Part shown: positions 1 to 5,999 of the stretch, in pieces | How positions within the stretch are numbered: the stretch's first letter is position 1 | Layout of the letters: every line of letters begins with the position of its first letter | Assembly: GCA_030616665.1 (NCBI GenBank) | Contig: JAUWWX010000048.1 | Span: 1-6,686, forward strand | Direction: 5' to 3' | From: an archaeon | GTDB taxonomy: Archaea; Iainarchaeota; Iainarchaeia; Iainarchaeales; GCA-2688035 | DNA length: 6,686 bases | Notes under the pieces: generated by a model | Seen by the model: only the letters and a program-made list of their open reading frames with translations | Told to the model about the DNA's origin: nothing | Database searches by the model: none | Made by a program: the position numbers and the translations under genes

Positions 1-1015
1 CCAGGTCGTCTACCTTGCTGTTGAATGCTGTACTACTGCTTGAGAGGAGACTAGGATTTTCCGCTATGTCATTTACAAAAGCGCTGTTAACAGCTGCAAG
101 AAAAGCGTAGTTTGCAGCGCTGTAAAGGTAATTCTGCTCGAATAGGATTTCGGCCTTTGCAAGGGCCTTTTCGCTTTCATTCAGGTTGGTTAGCATCGCA
201 TCTATGAGGGTAGGCTGGTTCAGCATTGTTCCACTCAAAGCGGTTTTGGCCGACCTTATGCTGTCCTCAGCCCTACTAATGTAAGCAGAGGTTAGGGCTT
301 TCATTGCCTCAAGGTTTTGGCTGAGCTCTATTTGCTTTGGGACAAAGTCAACGCTTGGCTCAGCCCCTGCGTTGATGTCAATTGTCTCAATGTCTGCGAA
401 AGCATAATGTAAGACGTCATCAATGTTGTTTACTTCAACAACCTTAAGGCCCCAGTTTTTCTCTGCGTGGTCAAGGAGGTTTATTGACTTAACTTGGTTG
501 TCTATTTTTATGGTTTGCCTGATTTCACCCGAAGGAATCATGAAAAGCTTTATCCCAATCTTCGCAGCCTCCTTGGATTTTTCAAAAATGCCACCTACGC
601 TGCCAACGCCGCCCTCGGCTGTAATCGTACCAGTCACAGCCACTTCGTCTGGTACAATCCGGTCCTGCAGCATTGAGATTACAAGCAGGGTCATTGCTGC
701 GCCGGCGCTTGGTCCCTCAACCAGCGAGGCATCGCTGGCTATTTCAAAAAAGTAGTCGTACTGGTCAACCAAAGAAGAGTAGTCTCGCGCGGTTTCAACA
801 GCAAGCTTTGCAGTTGACTGAGTGCTTGTTCCAACCAAGGGCTCTATGCCTGCCCACACCTTGCCACTGCCAAGCTTTATGCTTATTGTAAGGTCTGCCG
901 CCAAGGCCTTTCCGTTGTCAGTAACAGCAAAAACCTTTACAGAATCAGATTCGATTACCGCAAAACAGCTTGCCAGCAGCAGTAAAAGGAAAAAAAACGT
1001 TAAAGCATTTCTCAT
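1..1015 (-). CDS. Secreted Lon-fold (S16-like) serine protease, COG1750-type archaeal family; C-terminus beyond window
   Basis: Open from an ATG at 1015 to the window edge (338 codons, no stop), so the 3' end is missing. The N-terminus has Arg2 and a hydrophobic run at residues 5-16, a signal peptide; LASC at 14-17 resembles a lipoprotein box. The region around residues 25-215 looks like the Lon proteolytic domain: EGPSAGAAM holds candidate nucleophile Ser103, and VGGIFEKSKEAA holds Lys146. The Ser-Lys spacing of 43 residues equals that of E. coli Lon (S679/K722). There is no ATPase domain, so it would act as an ATP-independent peptidase outside the membrane. Residues from about 235 onward are helical and Ala/Glu-rich. 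It has its own promoter and faces away from the truncated surface gene. Substrate unknown. The family call is from motif recognition and is firm for the fold, less so for the exact family. Confidence 0.87.
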   Translation of the reverse strand, partial: MRNALTFFFLLLLLASCFAVIESDSVKVFAVTDNGKALAADLTISIKLGSGKVWAGIEPLVGTSTQSTAKLAVETARDYSSLVDQYDYFFEIASDASLVEGPSAGAAMTLLVISMLQDRIVPDEVAVTGTITAEGGVGSVGGIFEKSKEAAKIGIKLFMIPSGEIRQTIKIDNQVKSINLLDHAEKNWGLKVVEVNNIDDVLHYAFADIETIDINAGAEPSVDFVPKQIELSQNLEAMKALTSAYISRAEDSIRSAKTALSGTMLNQPTLIDAMLTNLNESEKALAKAEILFEQNYLYSAANYAFLAAVNSAFVNDIAENPSLLSSSSTAFNSKVDDL

Positions 1016-1040
1016 GGCAATTAATAGTAGGTTAAATGTG

Positions 1041-1050
1041 ATTTAAATAA
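1041..1050 (-). promoter_or_regulatory. Candidate TATA box of the Lon-fold protease gene
   Basis: Read on the minus strand, the sequence is TTATTTAAAT preceded by AAAAAG, an A/purine-rich stretch in the BRE position. Initiation about 25-27 bases downstream would fall near 1018, almost on the ATG at 1015. The transcript would therefore be leaderless or nearly so, which fits the lack of a Shine-Dalgarno sequence before this start. Based on sequence resemblance only. Confidence 0.55.
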
Positions 1051-1093
1051 CTTTTTATTTGAAAAACAGAGAAAAAGCAAAAAACTATCACAA

Positions 1094-1418
1094 GGATGGA
1101 ACCTAATAGCACTGCCAACAGTGCCAGACGCCACCGACCCATCAACAGTGCTAAGCACAGTGGAAGACGATGTCGCAAGCGTTTGGACATACGTTAGCAG
1201 CAACGACTACAACAACGCAATAGACGGATGGCTGCAATACGACCCAGACGCGCCATGCACAGAAGGAGTACTGGGATGCTTGAGCGAGATGACAGCAGGT
1301 TTTGGATACTGGATGAACATGACAGACGCAAACACATTAGAGGGTGGGGGAAACCCGTGGGCAGCTGGAAATATAGCTCCCCCAAGCAGAATAATTACAT
1401 TCGGATGGAACCTAATAG
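1094..1418 (+). repeat. Exact 16-bp direct repeat marking two domain copies
   Basis: GGATGGAACCTAATAG occurs at 1094-1109 and at 1403-1418, exactly 309 bp (103 codons) apart and in the same reading frame. Each copy encodes the GWNLI core that opens a domain. The rest of the two domains has diverged strongly, so the identity at DNA level stands out. Confidence 0.85.
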
Positions 1419-1699
1419 GTCACTTAGGCGACACAAACTACGCAGTAGGCTGCATATTTGGAAACGAGGGGGGAGAGGCGTTTGAGCTAGGGCCAGATGA
1501 GTATCTTGCAACTTTGGCGGTTCCTTGGCTGCAAATAATTGGATACGATGGCACAACCCCGACAGTATTAGAAAAAACGAGTATCTTGGAAGCAAAAAAA
1601 GGATACTGGATGGCTACTCGAGGCTTAACAAGCGGGTTAACAGGGTATGGGTATATTTATATTCCAGTTCCACCAATAGGCTATGTCTGCCCAACGTAA
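1121..1699 (+). CDS. 5'-truncated remnant of a secreted GWNLI-repeat surface protein (probable pseudogene)
   Basis: Gene callers would start at GTG 1121, but the same frame stays open upstream to 1031, and clear protein similarity between two internal domains begins at about 1085 (SQGWNLIALP). No ATG, GTG or TTG exists in frame between 1031 and 1121, and no Shine-Dalgarno, promoter or signal peptide is seen, so the 5' part of the gene appears lost. Two related domains of about 103 residues follow: GWNLIALP ... GYWMNM and GWNLIGHL ... GYWMAT, ending in a Tyr/Pro-rich tail and TAA. GWNLI/GYW modules of this type occur near the C-terminus of secreted bacterial and archaeal proteins; their function is not established. 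It converges with the pilin-like gene, 66 bp apart. It may be a decayed gene, a recombination product or a silent cassette. Whether it is translated is doubtful. Confidence 0.6.
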   Translation: MPDATDPSTVLSTVEDDVASVWTYVSSNDYNNAIDGWLQYDPDAPCTEGVLGCLSEMTAGFGYWMNMTDANTLEGGGNPWAAGNIAPPSRIITFGWNLIGHLGDTNYAVGCIFGNEGGEAFELGPDEYLATLAVPWLQIIGYDGTTPTVLEKTSILEAKKGYWMATRGLTSGLTGYGYIYIPVPPIGYVCPT

Positions 1700-1765
1700 T
1701 CCAATACCTGTTAACAGAGCCGTCTAGGCTATTGTTTTATCCGCTTTTGCAAAATATACAGAAAA

Positions 1766-2539
1766 TTAATCGCAAGCTTCTCCAGTAACCCACATAACAT
1801 TAGAGACCTGACTTTGCAAGAGACCACTGCCACCAATATCAAAAGTACGGCTAACATAGCCATCATCCATATTCACCCTCTTAGTCCCACACAACCCAGC
1901 TGGTTCTGCAACGCATTCGCCGGCAAGGCATTCCATGCCTATTCCGCAGTTTGCTCCGTCTGGAAGCGGCAGGTTGCTGCATTGGCCAAGAGCGCAGCTG
2001 TCTACTGTGCAGGGGTTGTCGTCTGTGCAGTCCATTCCTGCACAACCCCTTGGCGGCAGGTTTCCGGAGCAGATGATTTTGGCTTTTGAGGACAGGCCGA
2101 ACTCGTCAACGTACTCAATGGTTGCGAAGGCGCCATTGTAGTTGCCTGAGGCGTTGGAGTCAAGGTTTTGCACGACAAAAGTGTTTCCAGAGCGGACTGT
2201 GCTGGGACTGCAGACAGTGGCAAGGCCACTGTTCTCGTGGATGTCGGTGCCGTCGGTTTCAGAAATGCAGTCGGATTCAAGGGTTAGAGTAGTTCCTGAA
2301 ACGTTCTGCAAAACAAACTCAATGTTGTCGTCGCCGTAATCAAAAGTAGAGCCCCTTACAATCAGTTTGGTGCTGTTGCTCCTGCACGAGCCCCTTGCGG
2401 CAGGCCCGCTTACAACAAACACCAAAGCCGCAATAACAGTTGCAATAACAATCAGCGCCCAGCCATAGGTCATCAAATACTCCAAAGCCATTTGGGCTGT
2501 GCCAGTTTTCTTGGGTTTCATTTCCTTTCTCGCCTGCAT
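1766..2539 (-). CDS. Class III signal peptide (archaeal type IV pilin-like) protein with a cysteine-rich CTDC-like module
   Basis: From ATG 2539 the product has 257 residues; ATG 2521 (251 residues, preceded by AAAGGA) is equally possible. The frame extends to an ATG at 2632, but a good TATA box at 2591-2603 lies inside that extension, so I reject the longer start. The N-terminus is a basic leader ending KKTGTA, then QMALEYLMTYGWAL and a hydrophobic helix to about residue 43. This is a class III prepilin signal: expected cleavage before Gln16, with Glu20 at mature position +5. The middle (about 45-160) is beta-like with cysteines. Residues about 166-210 have closely spaced Cys with DDNPCTVDSC and DGANC, resembling the Dictyostelium CTDC repeat also found in some prokaryotic surface proteins. 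Likely a minor pilin or adhesin exported through the archaeal pilus pathway. The secretion call is strong; the exact role is unknown. Confidence 0.75.
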   Translation of the reverse strand: MQARKEMKPKKTGTAQMALEYLMTYGWALIVIATVIAALVFVVSGPAARGSCRSNSTKLIVRGSTFDYGDDNIEFVLQNVSGTTLTLESDCISETDGTDIHENSGLATVCSPSTVRSGNTFVVQNLDSNASGNYNGAFATIEYVDEFGLSSKAKIICSGNLPPRGCAGMDCTDDNPCTVDSCALGQCSNLPLPDGANCGIGMECLAGECVAEPAGLCGTKRVNMDDGYVSRTFDIGGSGLLQSQVSNVMWVTGEACD

Positions 2540-2590
2540 TGCCTTTCCAAGCGTTTTCAAACGCAGGGCAAGTAAAAGTATTGCGAAGAT

Positions 2591-2603
2591 TCTATTTAAT
2601 ACT
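2591..2603 (-). promoter_or_regulatory. Candidate BRE/TATA promoter of the pilin-like gene
   Basis: On the minus strand the sequence reads AAGAAAG then TATTAAATA, a close match to an archaeal BRE plus TATA box. Initiation would be near 2571, leaving a leader of about 30-50 nt before the start codons at 2539 or 2521. This argues that the upstream ATG at 2632 is not used. Confidence 0.6.
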
Positions 2604-2693
2604 TTCTTAGAACAAAAAAATTCGTTTAGCAAAAAAAATGCTTAGCTGTAACCAAGGCTGTGGCGAAAGGCTTGAACCTTCAGTTGAAAACAG

Positions 2694-2709
2694 AAAAAAG
2701 AGAAAAAAA
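2694..2709 (-). terminator. Paired T-tracts downstream of L12
   Basis: About 12 bases past the L12 stop, the minus strand carries seven T (2709-2703) and six T (2699-2694), separated by CTC. Archaeal RNA polymerase commonly terminates at such U-tracts without a stable hairpin. This is the natural end of the ribosomal protein transcript, with the separately promoted pilin-like gene beyond it. Confidence 0.55.
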
Positions 2710-2720
2710 GAGTGAAGGCT

Positions 2721-3026
2721 CTAGCCAAACAATCCTGCCAGGCCTTCAGCTGCCTCTTCCTCTGTTTTCTTTTCTTCTTGTTTCTTTTCTTCTTTTGCTT
2801 CCGGCTTAGCTCCGGCTGTTGCAGTCGGTGCTGCCGCAACTGCCTGCACAGCAGAAGCGTTCTTGATTGCCTCGTCGATATTAACGTCTTTCAGTGAGGC
2901 AACCAATGCCTTTACCCTTGTGCTGTCAGGCTTTGCGCCTGCTGCCTCCAAAACCTTTGTCACTGCTTTTTCATCAACTTTTTTTCCTGCAGCGTGCAGC
3001 AAAAGCGCAGCGTAGACATATTCCAT
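2721..3026 (-). CDS. rpl12: Large ribosomal subunit protein L12 (archaeal P1 stalk protein)
   Basis: 101 residues, the usual size for archaeal L12/P1. It forms dimers on the spine helices of L10 and recruits translation GTPases to the ribosomal stalk. Residues 1 to about 58 are the helical dimerisation domain (MEYVYAALLLHAAGKK start). A flexible Ala-rich hinge follows (about 60-75), then a Lys/Glu stretch and the C-terminal GLAGLFG, the hydrophobic motif that contacts elongation factors in archaeal and eukaryotic stalk proteins. It is unrelated in fold to bacterial L7/L12. The start is fixed by a strong GGAGGG seven bases upstream. It lies 33 bp after L10 as the last gene of the unit. Here it is the only stalk protein that carries the LFG ending, since L10 lacks it. 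Confidence 0.96.
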   Translation of the reverse strand: MEYVYAALLLHAAGKKVDEKAVTKVLEAAGAKPDSTRVKALVASLKDVNIDEAIKNASAVQAVAAAPTATAGAKPEAKEEKKQEEKKTEEEAAEGLAGLFG

Positions 3027-3033
3027 TTTACTT

Positions 3034-3039
3034 CCCTCC
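3034..3039 (-). promoter_or_regulatory. Strong Shine-Dalgarno site of L12
   Basis: GGAGGG on the minus strand, seven bases before the L12 ATG, is one of the strongest ribosome binding sites in the window. It fits the need for several L12 copies per L10, and contrasts with L10, which relies on a stop-start overlap with L1. Confidence 0.7.
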
Positions 3040-3059
3040 GTTTGATTTTCTGCTAAAAA

Positions 3060-4145
3060 TTACTCCTTTTTCTTTTCGCCTGCTGAGTTTGGCTTCGCAG
3101 GCTCTTCCTTTGCTGGTTTTTCTTCATTGCCGTTTTCAGCCGGTTTCCCTTCCGGCTTTTCCCCTGTTGGCTTCTCTTCCGGCTTTTCCCCTGTTGGTTT
3201 CCCTTCCTGCTTTTCCCCTGTTGGTTTCTCTTCCTGCTTTTCCCCTGTTGGCTTCCCTTCTTTGGCTTCTTCTGCCTTGGCTTCACCTTTTAGCCCTTCT
3301 GCCTTTTCAGGAATCCTTGCTTTCAATGCATTGGCTTGGTTTATTGCCTTTGCAAGAACAAGCGGGATGGTTTCATTGTTGAGAATGCCTGCTTCAATTG
3401 CAAGGCTTTTCGCGTTCTTGAAGCCCTTTGCAATCAGGGCCGGCATTGTTTCCTTTGTGAAGTATGCAACCTCTACTGCGAGGTTGAATGCATCCCTTGC
3501 CGCATTGCCAAAGTCTTTCCTTACCTTCCCAGCATCAATGTCCAAGACGTTTGCCAAGAAAACCTGCCCCTTTTCAAGGCAGGCAGCAACCTTCAGGCTA
3601 ACTTTTACTGGCTTGATGGCAAGCTTTGACAATGCAGCTGCGACACCTGCCGAAATCGTTTCGCCTTTTCTGGCAACAACCTTGTCTTCGGCAATTGAAA
3701 TGGTTGGGCCCTGTATAACTGTTTTCAGGCCAGCTGCCTTCAGGTCAGACAAAGCAGGCCCTGGAGGAAGCCCTGTGTCTCCAGCCGGTACAACAATATC
3801 ATCAGGTGCAATAACCCCTGCCTTGGCAGGCATGCTCACGCTGTTCCTTTTCAAGAAAGCGTACAATTCAAAGGGATTCATTTCGCTGAATATTACTGCC
3901 ACGCTTCCCTTCACATGCTTGGCCAACGCAGCTGTGTCAGTTTTTGACTGCTTTAAGGCCCTGGTAAAGACCCTGGTCTTGCTTACTTTTATGACTGCTT
4001 TTCCCTGCAGCCTTTTCCTCAATTCTTTTGCCAGGGGAGCAGGAAAGTTTTTAAGCGATGCAACTGCTATGACTGGGTATTTGTCAGCAAGTTGCTGCAA
4101 TAGCTGTACTTGTGATTCCTTCCACTTTCTTGAATGACTAGTCAT
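3060..4145 (-). CDS. rpl10: Large ribosomal subunit protein L10 (archaeal P0) with a repeat-built tail lacking the LFG motif
   Basis: 361 residues. It anchors the stalk to 23S rRNA and carries L12 dimers. Residues 1 to about 105 plus about 180-205 form the rRNA-binding domain. The archaeal/eukaryotic insertion domain lies between and contains AGDTGLPPGP (121-130). Residues about 205-285 are the helical spine that binds L12 dimers. Archaeal P0 normally ends with a hinge and a GLxALFG-like factor-binding motif shared with L12. This protein instead runs into Lys/Glu-rich sequence from about 285, four copies of KPTGEK(Q/P)E(E/G) at 298-333, and ends GEKKKE. Other minus-strand frames near the end do not encode a LFG tail, so a simple frameshift does not explain it. 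The start overlaps the L1 stop as ATGA, implying translational coupling. Confidence 0.95.
   Translation of the reverse strand: MTSHSRKWKESQVQLLQQLADKYPVIAVASLKNFPAPLAKELRKRLQGKAVIKVSKTRVFTRALKQSKTDTAALAKHVKGSVAVIFSEMNPFELYAFLKRNSVSMPAKAGVIAPDDIVVPAGDTGLPPGPALSDLKAAGLKTVIQGPTISIAEDKVVARKGETISAGVAAALSKLAIKPVKVSLKVAACLEKGQVFLANVLDIDAGKVRKDFGNAARDAFNLAVEVAYFTKETMPALIAKGFKNAKSLAIEAGILNNETIPLVLAKAINQANALKARIPEKAEGLKGEAKAEEAKEGKPTGEKQEEKPTGEKQEGKPTGEKPEEKPTGEKPEGKPAENGNEEKPAKEEPAKPNSAGEKKKE
3147..3254 (-). repeat. Four tandem 27-bp repeats in the L10 gene
   Basis: Four in-frame 27-bp units at 3228-3254, 3201-3227, 3174-3200 and 3147-3173 encode KPTGEKQEE, KPTGEKQEG, KPTGEKPEE and KPTGEKPEG. The alternating E/G ending and the Q,Q,P,P order suggest that a 54-bp pair was duplicated and then one Gln/Pro codon changed (CAG to CCG). 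A degenerate fifth unit (KPAENGNEE) follows. Such arrays can change copy number by slippage. Confidence 0.93.
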
Positions 4146-4819
4146 TTTTGGCTAGCCCCCTTTGCTGTTGCAAGCTTTATTGGCGGACCCATTGACTCCT
4201 TTACAAAAATTGACTTGATGTTCTGATGCTTTCCTGGCAGTTCTTTTGTAACCGCGTCAGCGATAGCCAATGCGTTCTCGCTTAGTTCTTCGTCCTGCAT
4301 CTTTTCGTTGCCTATAACGCTCTGCACCAATGGCATGAACTTGCCTTTCTTGTTGGTAACCCGCGTAACACTGCCAGCCTGCTTCAGTATCTGCTCAATA
4401 ATTGCCTTGTTTGGCTTAACAGGCTTTGGCATCTTGCCTTTTGGTGCGAGCTGCTGCCCCAAATACTTTCCAACCGGAATCATCGTGGGGCCTTCTGCCA
4501 AAAGGAGGTCGAAATCAGAGGCAATAAGGGCAATTTCTTTCTTGCTGAGCTTTTCTATTTCGCGTTCCTCTATAATCCTGTCAAAATCCTCTTTTACTGA
4601 CTCAATAAACGCCTTGTCCTTTGCAAAAAGAAGGCTTTTTCCACTGCCCTTTTTGCCTGTAGCATGAGGCATGTTTACCTTGACGTCAACCTGGTTGGCT
4701 GGCTTTTTTGTGTCAAGTCCCTTGAAATTTATGATTAGCTCAATTGACTGAACGAATTTCCTAGGCTTGCTTTTTTCCCGCATTTCCTTCAAAGCGGCCA
4801 ACACGTACTTCTTTTGCAT
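4142..4819 (-). CDS. rpl1: Large ribosomal subunit protein L1
   Basis: 225 residues, normal for archaeal L1. It binds the L1 arm of 23S rRNA (helices 76-78) and helps release deacylated tRNA from the E site. Domain I is formed by residues 1 to about 66 and about 156 to the end. Domain II lies between and contains APKGKMPKP at 125-133, the typical L1 signature. The C-terminal part has SIFVKESMGPPIKL, the conserved closing strand region. In methanogenic archaea L1 also represses its own operon by binding its mRNA, and the leader here could serve that role. The start ATG has GGAGGT nine bases upstream. The stop overlaps the L10 start (ATGA). Confidence 0.96.
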   Translation of the reverse strand: MQKKYVLAALKEMREKSKPRKFVQSIELIINFKGLDTKKPANQVDVKVNMPHATGKKGSGKSLLFAKDKAFIESVKEDFDRIIEEREIEKLSKKEIALIASDFDLLLAEGPTMIPVGKYLGQQLAPKGKMPKPVKPNKAIIEQILKQAGSVTRVTNKKGKFMPLVQSVIGNEKMQDEELSENALAIADAVTKELPGKHQNIKSIFVKESMGPPIKLATAKGASQK

Positions 4820-4828
4820 TTAGGGGTT

Positions 4829-4864
4829 ACCTCCCACAGTGCCCCTCCCAGGGAAAGGATGTGG
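4829..4864 (-). promoter_or_regulatory. Structured L1 leader: two-stem hairpin abutting the Shine-Dalgarno site, candidate L1 operator
   Basis: In the mRNA sense, CCACA (4864-4860) can pair with TGTGG (4838-4834). Inside it, CCTTTCC (4858-4852) pairs with GGAGGGG (4848-4842; two G-U pairs) around a CTG loop. The stems are separated by an asymmetric internal loop of one base (U4859) against three (CAC). The outer stem takes in the first G of the GGAGGT ribosome binding site (4834-4829). A competing fold pairs AGGGG (4846-4842) with CCCCT (4826-4822) and puts the site in a loop. L1-binding sites in rRNA and mRNA are known as two helices around an asymmetric loop, so an autoregulatory site is plausible. 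The pairing is seen; the function is inferred. Confidence 0.45.
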
Positions 4865-4890
4865 TTCAAGCGGAGTCAGAAAAAGACTCA

Positions 4891-4900
4891 CTTAATATGA
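4891..4900 (-). promoter_or_regulatory. Candidate TATA box for the L1-L10-L12 unit
   Basis: TCATATTAAG on the minus strand would place initiation near 4868, only a few bases before the leader hairpin. That would give the L1 mRNA a leader of about 50 nt made almost wholly of the structured element. A second AT-rich candidate, TTTTTTAAAG, lies at about 4918-4927. A T-run directly after the L11 stop (4927-4922) could instead end the upstream transcript. Weak by sequence alone. Confidence 0.35.
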
Positions 4901-4943
4901 AAGAATTCCACTGAAAGCTTTAAAAAAGAATTCTTTCTGGGGC

Positions 4944-5420
4944 TCAGCCCTGCAGTAACGAATCAAACTTCCCTTCGTCAATTTCCTTTAGGCTTTCCTT
5001 GGCCGGCTTTCCCTCTACCTTTACGCCCATGCTGTTGCAAACCCCTATAATCTCCTTTGCAGCACTCTTAATTTTGTACGAGGCAAGGTTCTCAATCTTC
5101 ATCTCCGCTATTTTCTTGACCTGCGCCATTGAAAGGTTTCCCTTGAATTCGGTCCTGGGGTTTGAGCTTCCCTTTTCCAAGCCAAGCTCCTTTTTTATCA
5201 AAGCAGAGGTTGGCGGACTTCCCACACTTATCTCAAATGTCTTGGAGGCAACGTCGACAGAAACAGTTACAGGAACCTTCATTCCTGCATAACTCTTCGT
5301 CTTTTCGTTTATCTGGTTGACGACCTCGCCGATGTTCACTCCCAACGGCCCAAGTGCTGGCCCAAGTGGAGCGCCTGCACTGGCTTTGTTGCCTTCAACC
5401 AAGACCTTTATATCCGGCAT
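4944..5420 (-). CDS. rpl11: Large ribosomal subunit protein L11
   Basis: 158 residues, typical of archaeal L11. It binds the GTPase-associated centre (helices 43/44 of 23S rRNA) beside the L10 stalk base and takes part in factor-dependent GTP hydrolysis. The N-terminal domain (1 to about 68) has the proline-rich segment ASAGAPLGPALGPLGVNIGE at 13-32, the site near thiostrepton binding in bacteria. GSPPTSALIKK (67-77) links to the rRNA-binding C-terminal domain (about 70-140), which includes the SMGVKVEG strand. The start has AAGGAG about ten bases upstream, lying within the end of nusG. The genes are 7 bp apart and so probably cotranscribed. Confidence 0.97.
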   Translation of the reverse strand: MPDIKVLVEGNKASAGAPLGPALGPLGVNIGEVVNQINEKTKSYAGMKVPVTVSVDVASKTFEISVGSPPTSALIKKELGLEKGSSNPRTEFKGNLSMAQVKKIAEMKIENLASYKIKSAAKEIIGVCNSMGVKVEGKPAKESLKEIDEGKFDSLLQG

Positions 5421-5427
5421 TTTGAAA

Positions 5428-5868
5428 TCACTCCTTGATTATCCTAATGTGCTCTGCCTTTATTGTTACAGGGATCTTGACCGCTGCCTCAAGCAATTCA
5501 ACTGTTACCTCTTCCTTTGTCGGGTTAACCCTCAGGACTTTGGCCCTTTCGCCCTTGAACGGCCCTGCAATTAGCTCGGCCTTTGCCCCCTCGGTAATGG
5601 ACTGCATCAAGGGCTTTGATTCAAGCAGGCTGCTCAGCTCCTCAATTTTGACAGCGCCCTTTACAATGCCTTGGCCCTTTATATGCGGCGTGTTCGTAAT
5701 GCCCCTCCTTACAGTCAACTCGTCCTGCGCCTCTATGAGCACATAGCCCTTTAGGCCTGGAATGACGTTGATGCTGTAGATTGGCAGTTCCTCTGATTTT
5801 ATCCTGTTCGTAATGATGTCTACTACCAAGCTCTCTTGGCCGACCGTTGTCCTAATTGGAAAAATCAT
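5428..5868 (-). CDS. nusG: Transcription elongation factor Spt5/NusG, archaeal
   Basis: 146 residues. Archaeal Spt5 binds the RNA polymerase clamp with Spt4, closes the cleft over the DNA and raises processivity. The N-terminus MIFPIRTTVGQE is the expected start of the NGN domain (about 1-85), which also contains LKGYVLIEA (39-47). A KOW domain follows (about 93-146), with EGAKAELIAGPFKGERAKV as its core. Length and order match the minimal archaeal form. The ATG has a weak GGTG a few bases upstream, and no in-frame upstream ATG exists in the bases just before it, so this start is secure. Placement with secE and L11 is conserved across archaea and resembles the bacterial secE-nusG-rplK order. 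A 246-bp gap to secE suggests its own promoter, perhaps TTTTATTGAA at 5901-5910. Confidence 0.96.
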   Translation of the reverse strand: MIFPIRTTVGQESLVVDIITNRIKSEELPIYSINVIPGLKGYVLIEAQDELTVRRGITNTPHIKGQGIVKGAVKIEELSSLLESKPLMQSITEGAKAELIAGPFKGERAKVLRVNPTKEEVTVELLEAAVKIPVTIKAEHIRIIKE

Positions 5869-5999
5869 TTTGACACCATTTGCTTGTTTTAGGCATACTC
5901 TTCAATAAAAGCAAAAAAAATCAAAGAAAGGAGGAATTAGAATCCAAAATTCCTTTTCCTTGAATAATTTTTGGGCAAGTAAGAATTAAAAAGCTTTGC

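Noticed and set aside
2002..2280. Minus-strand open frame of 92 codons inside the pilin-like gene
   Set aside because: Out-of-frame shadow rich in Thr/Pro/Ser with no start signal; the overlapping frame has the recognised signal peptide and cysteine module.
2540..2632. N-terminal extension of the pilin-like protein from ATG 2632
   Set aside because: A BRE/TATA-like promoter lies within it, and the class III signal peptide needs a short basic leader, as given by the starts at 2539 or 2521.
2669..2678. GGTTCAAGCC on the minus strand, like a tRNA T-loop
   Set aside because: No acceptor, D or anticodon arms can be built around it; chance match downstream of L12.
3147..3254. Short regular repeats considered as a CRISPR array
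   Set aside because: The 27-bp units are directly adjacent with no spacers and are translated in frame as part of L10.
3127..4137. Long plus-strand open frame (336 codons) opposite L10, with FSPVGF-like repeats
   Set aside because: It is the antisense shadow of L10; its repeats mirror the KPTGEK units, and L10 is a clear conserved gene.
4873..4889. Small inverted repeat GAGTC/GACTC between L11 and L1
   Set aside because: Five base pairs with a seven-base loop is weak, and it probably lies upstream of the L1 transcript start.
5855..5896. Two tiny upstream frames before nusG (MPKTSK... from 5896 and MVSK from 5879, the latter ending in an ATGA overlap with the nusG start)
   Set aside because: No ribosome binding site is seen for either, and frames this short arise easily by chance; conservation would be needed to take them seriously.
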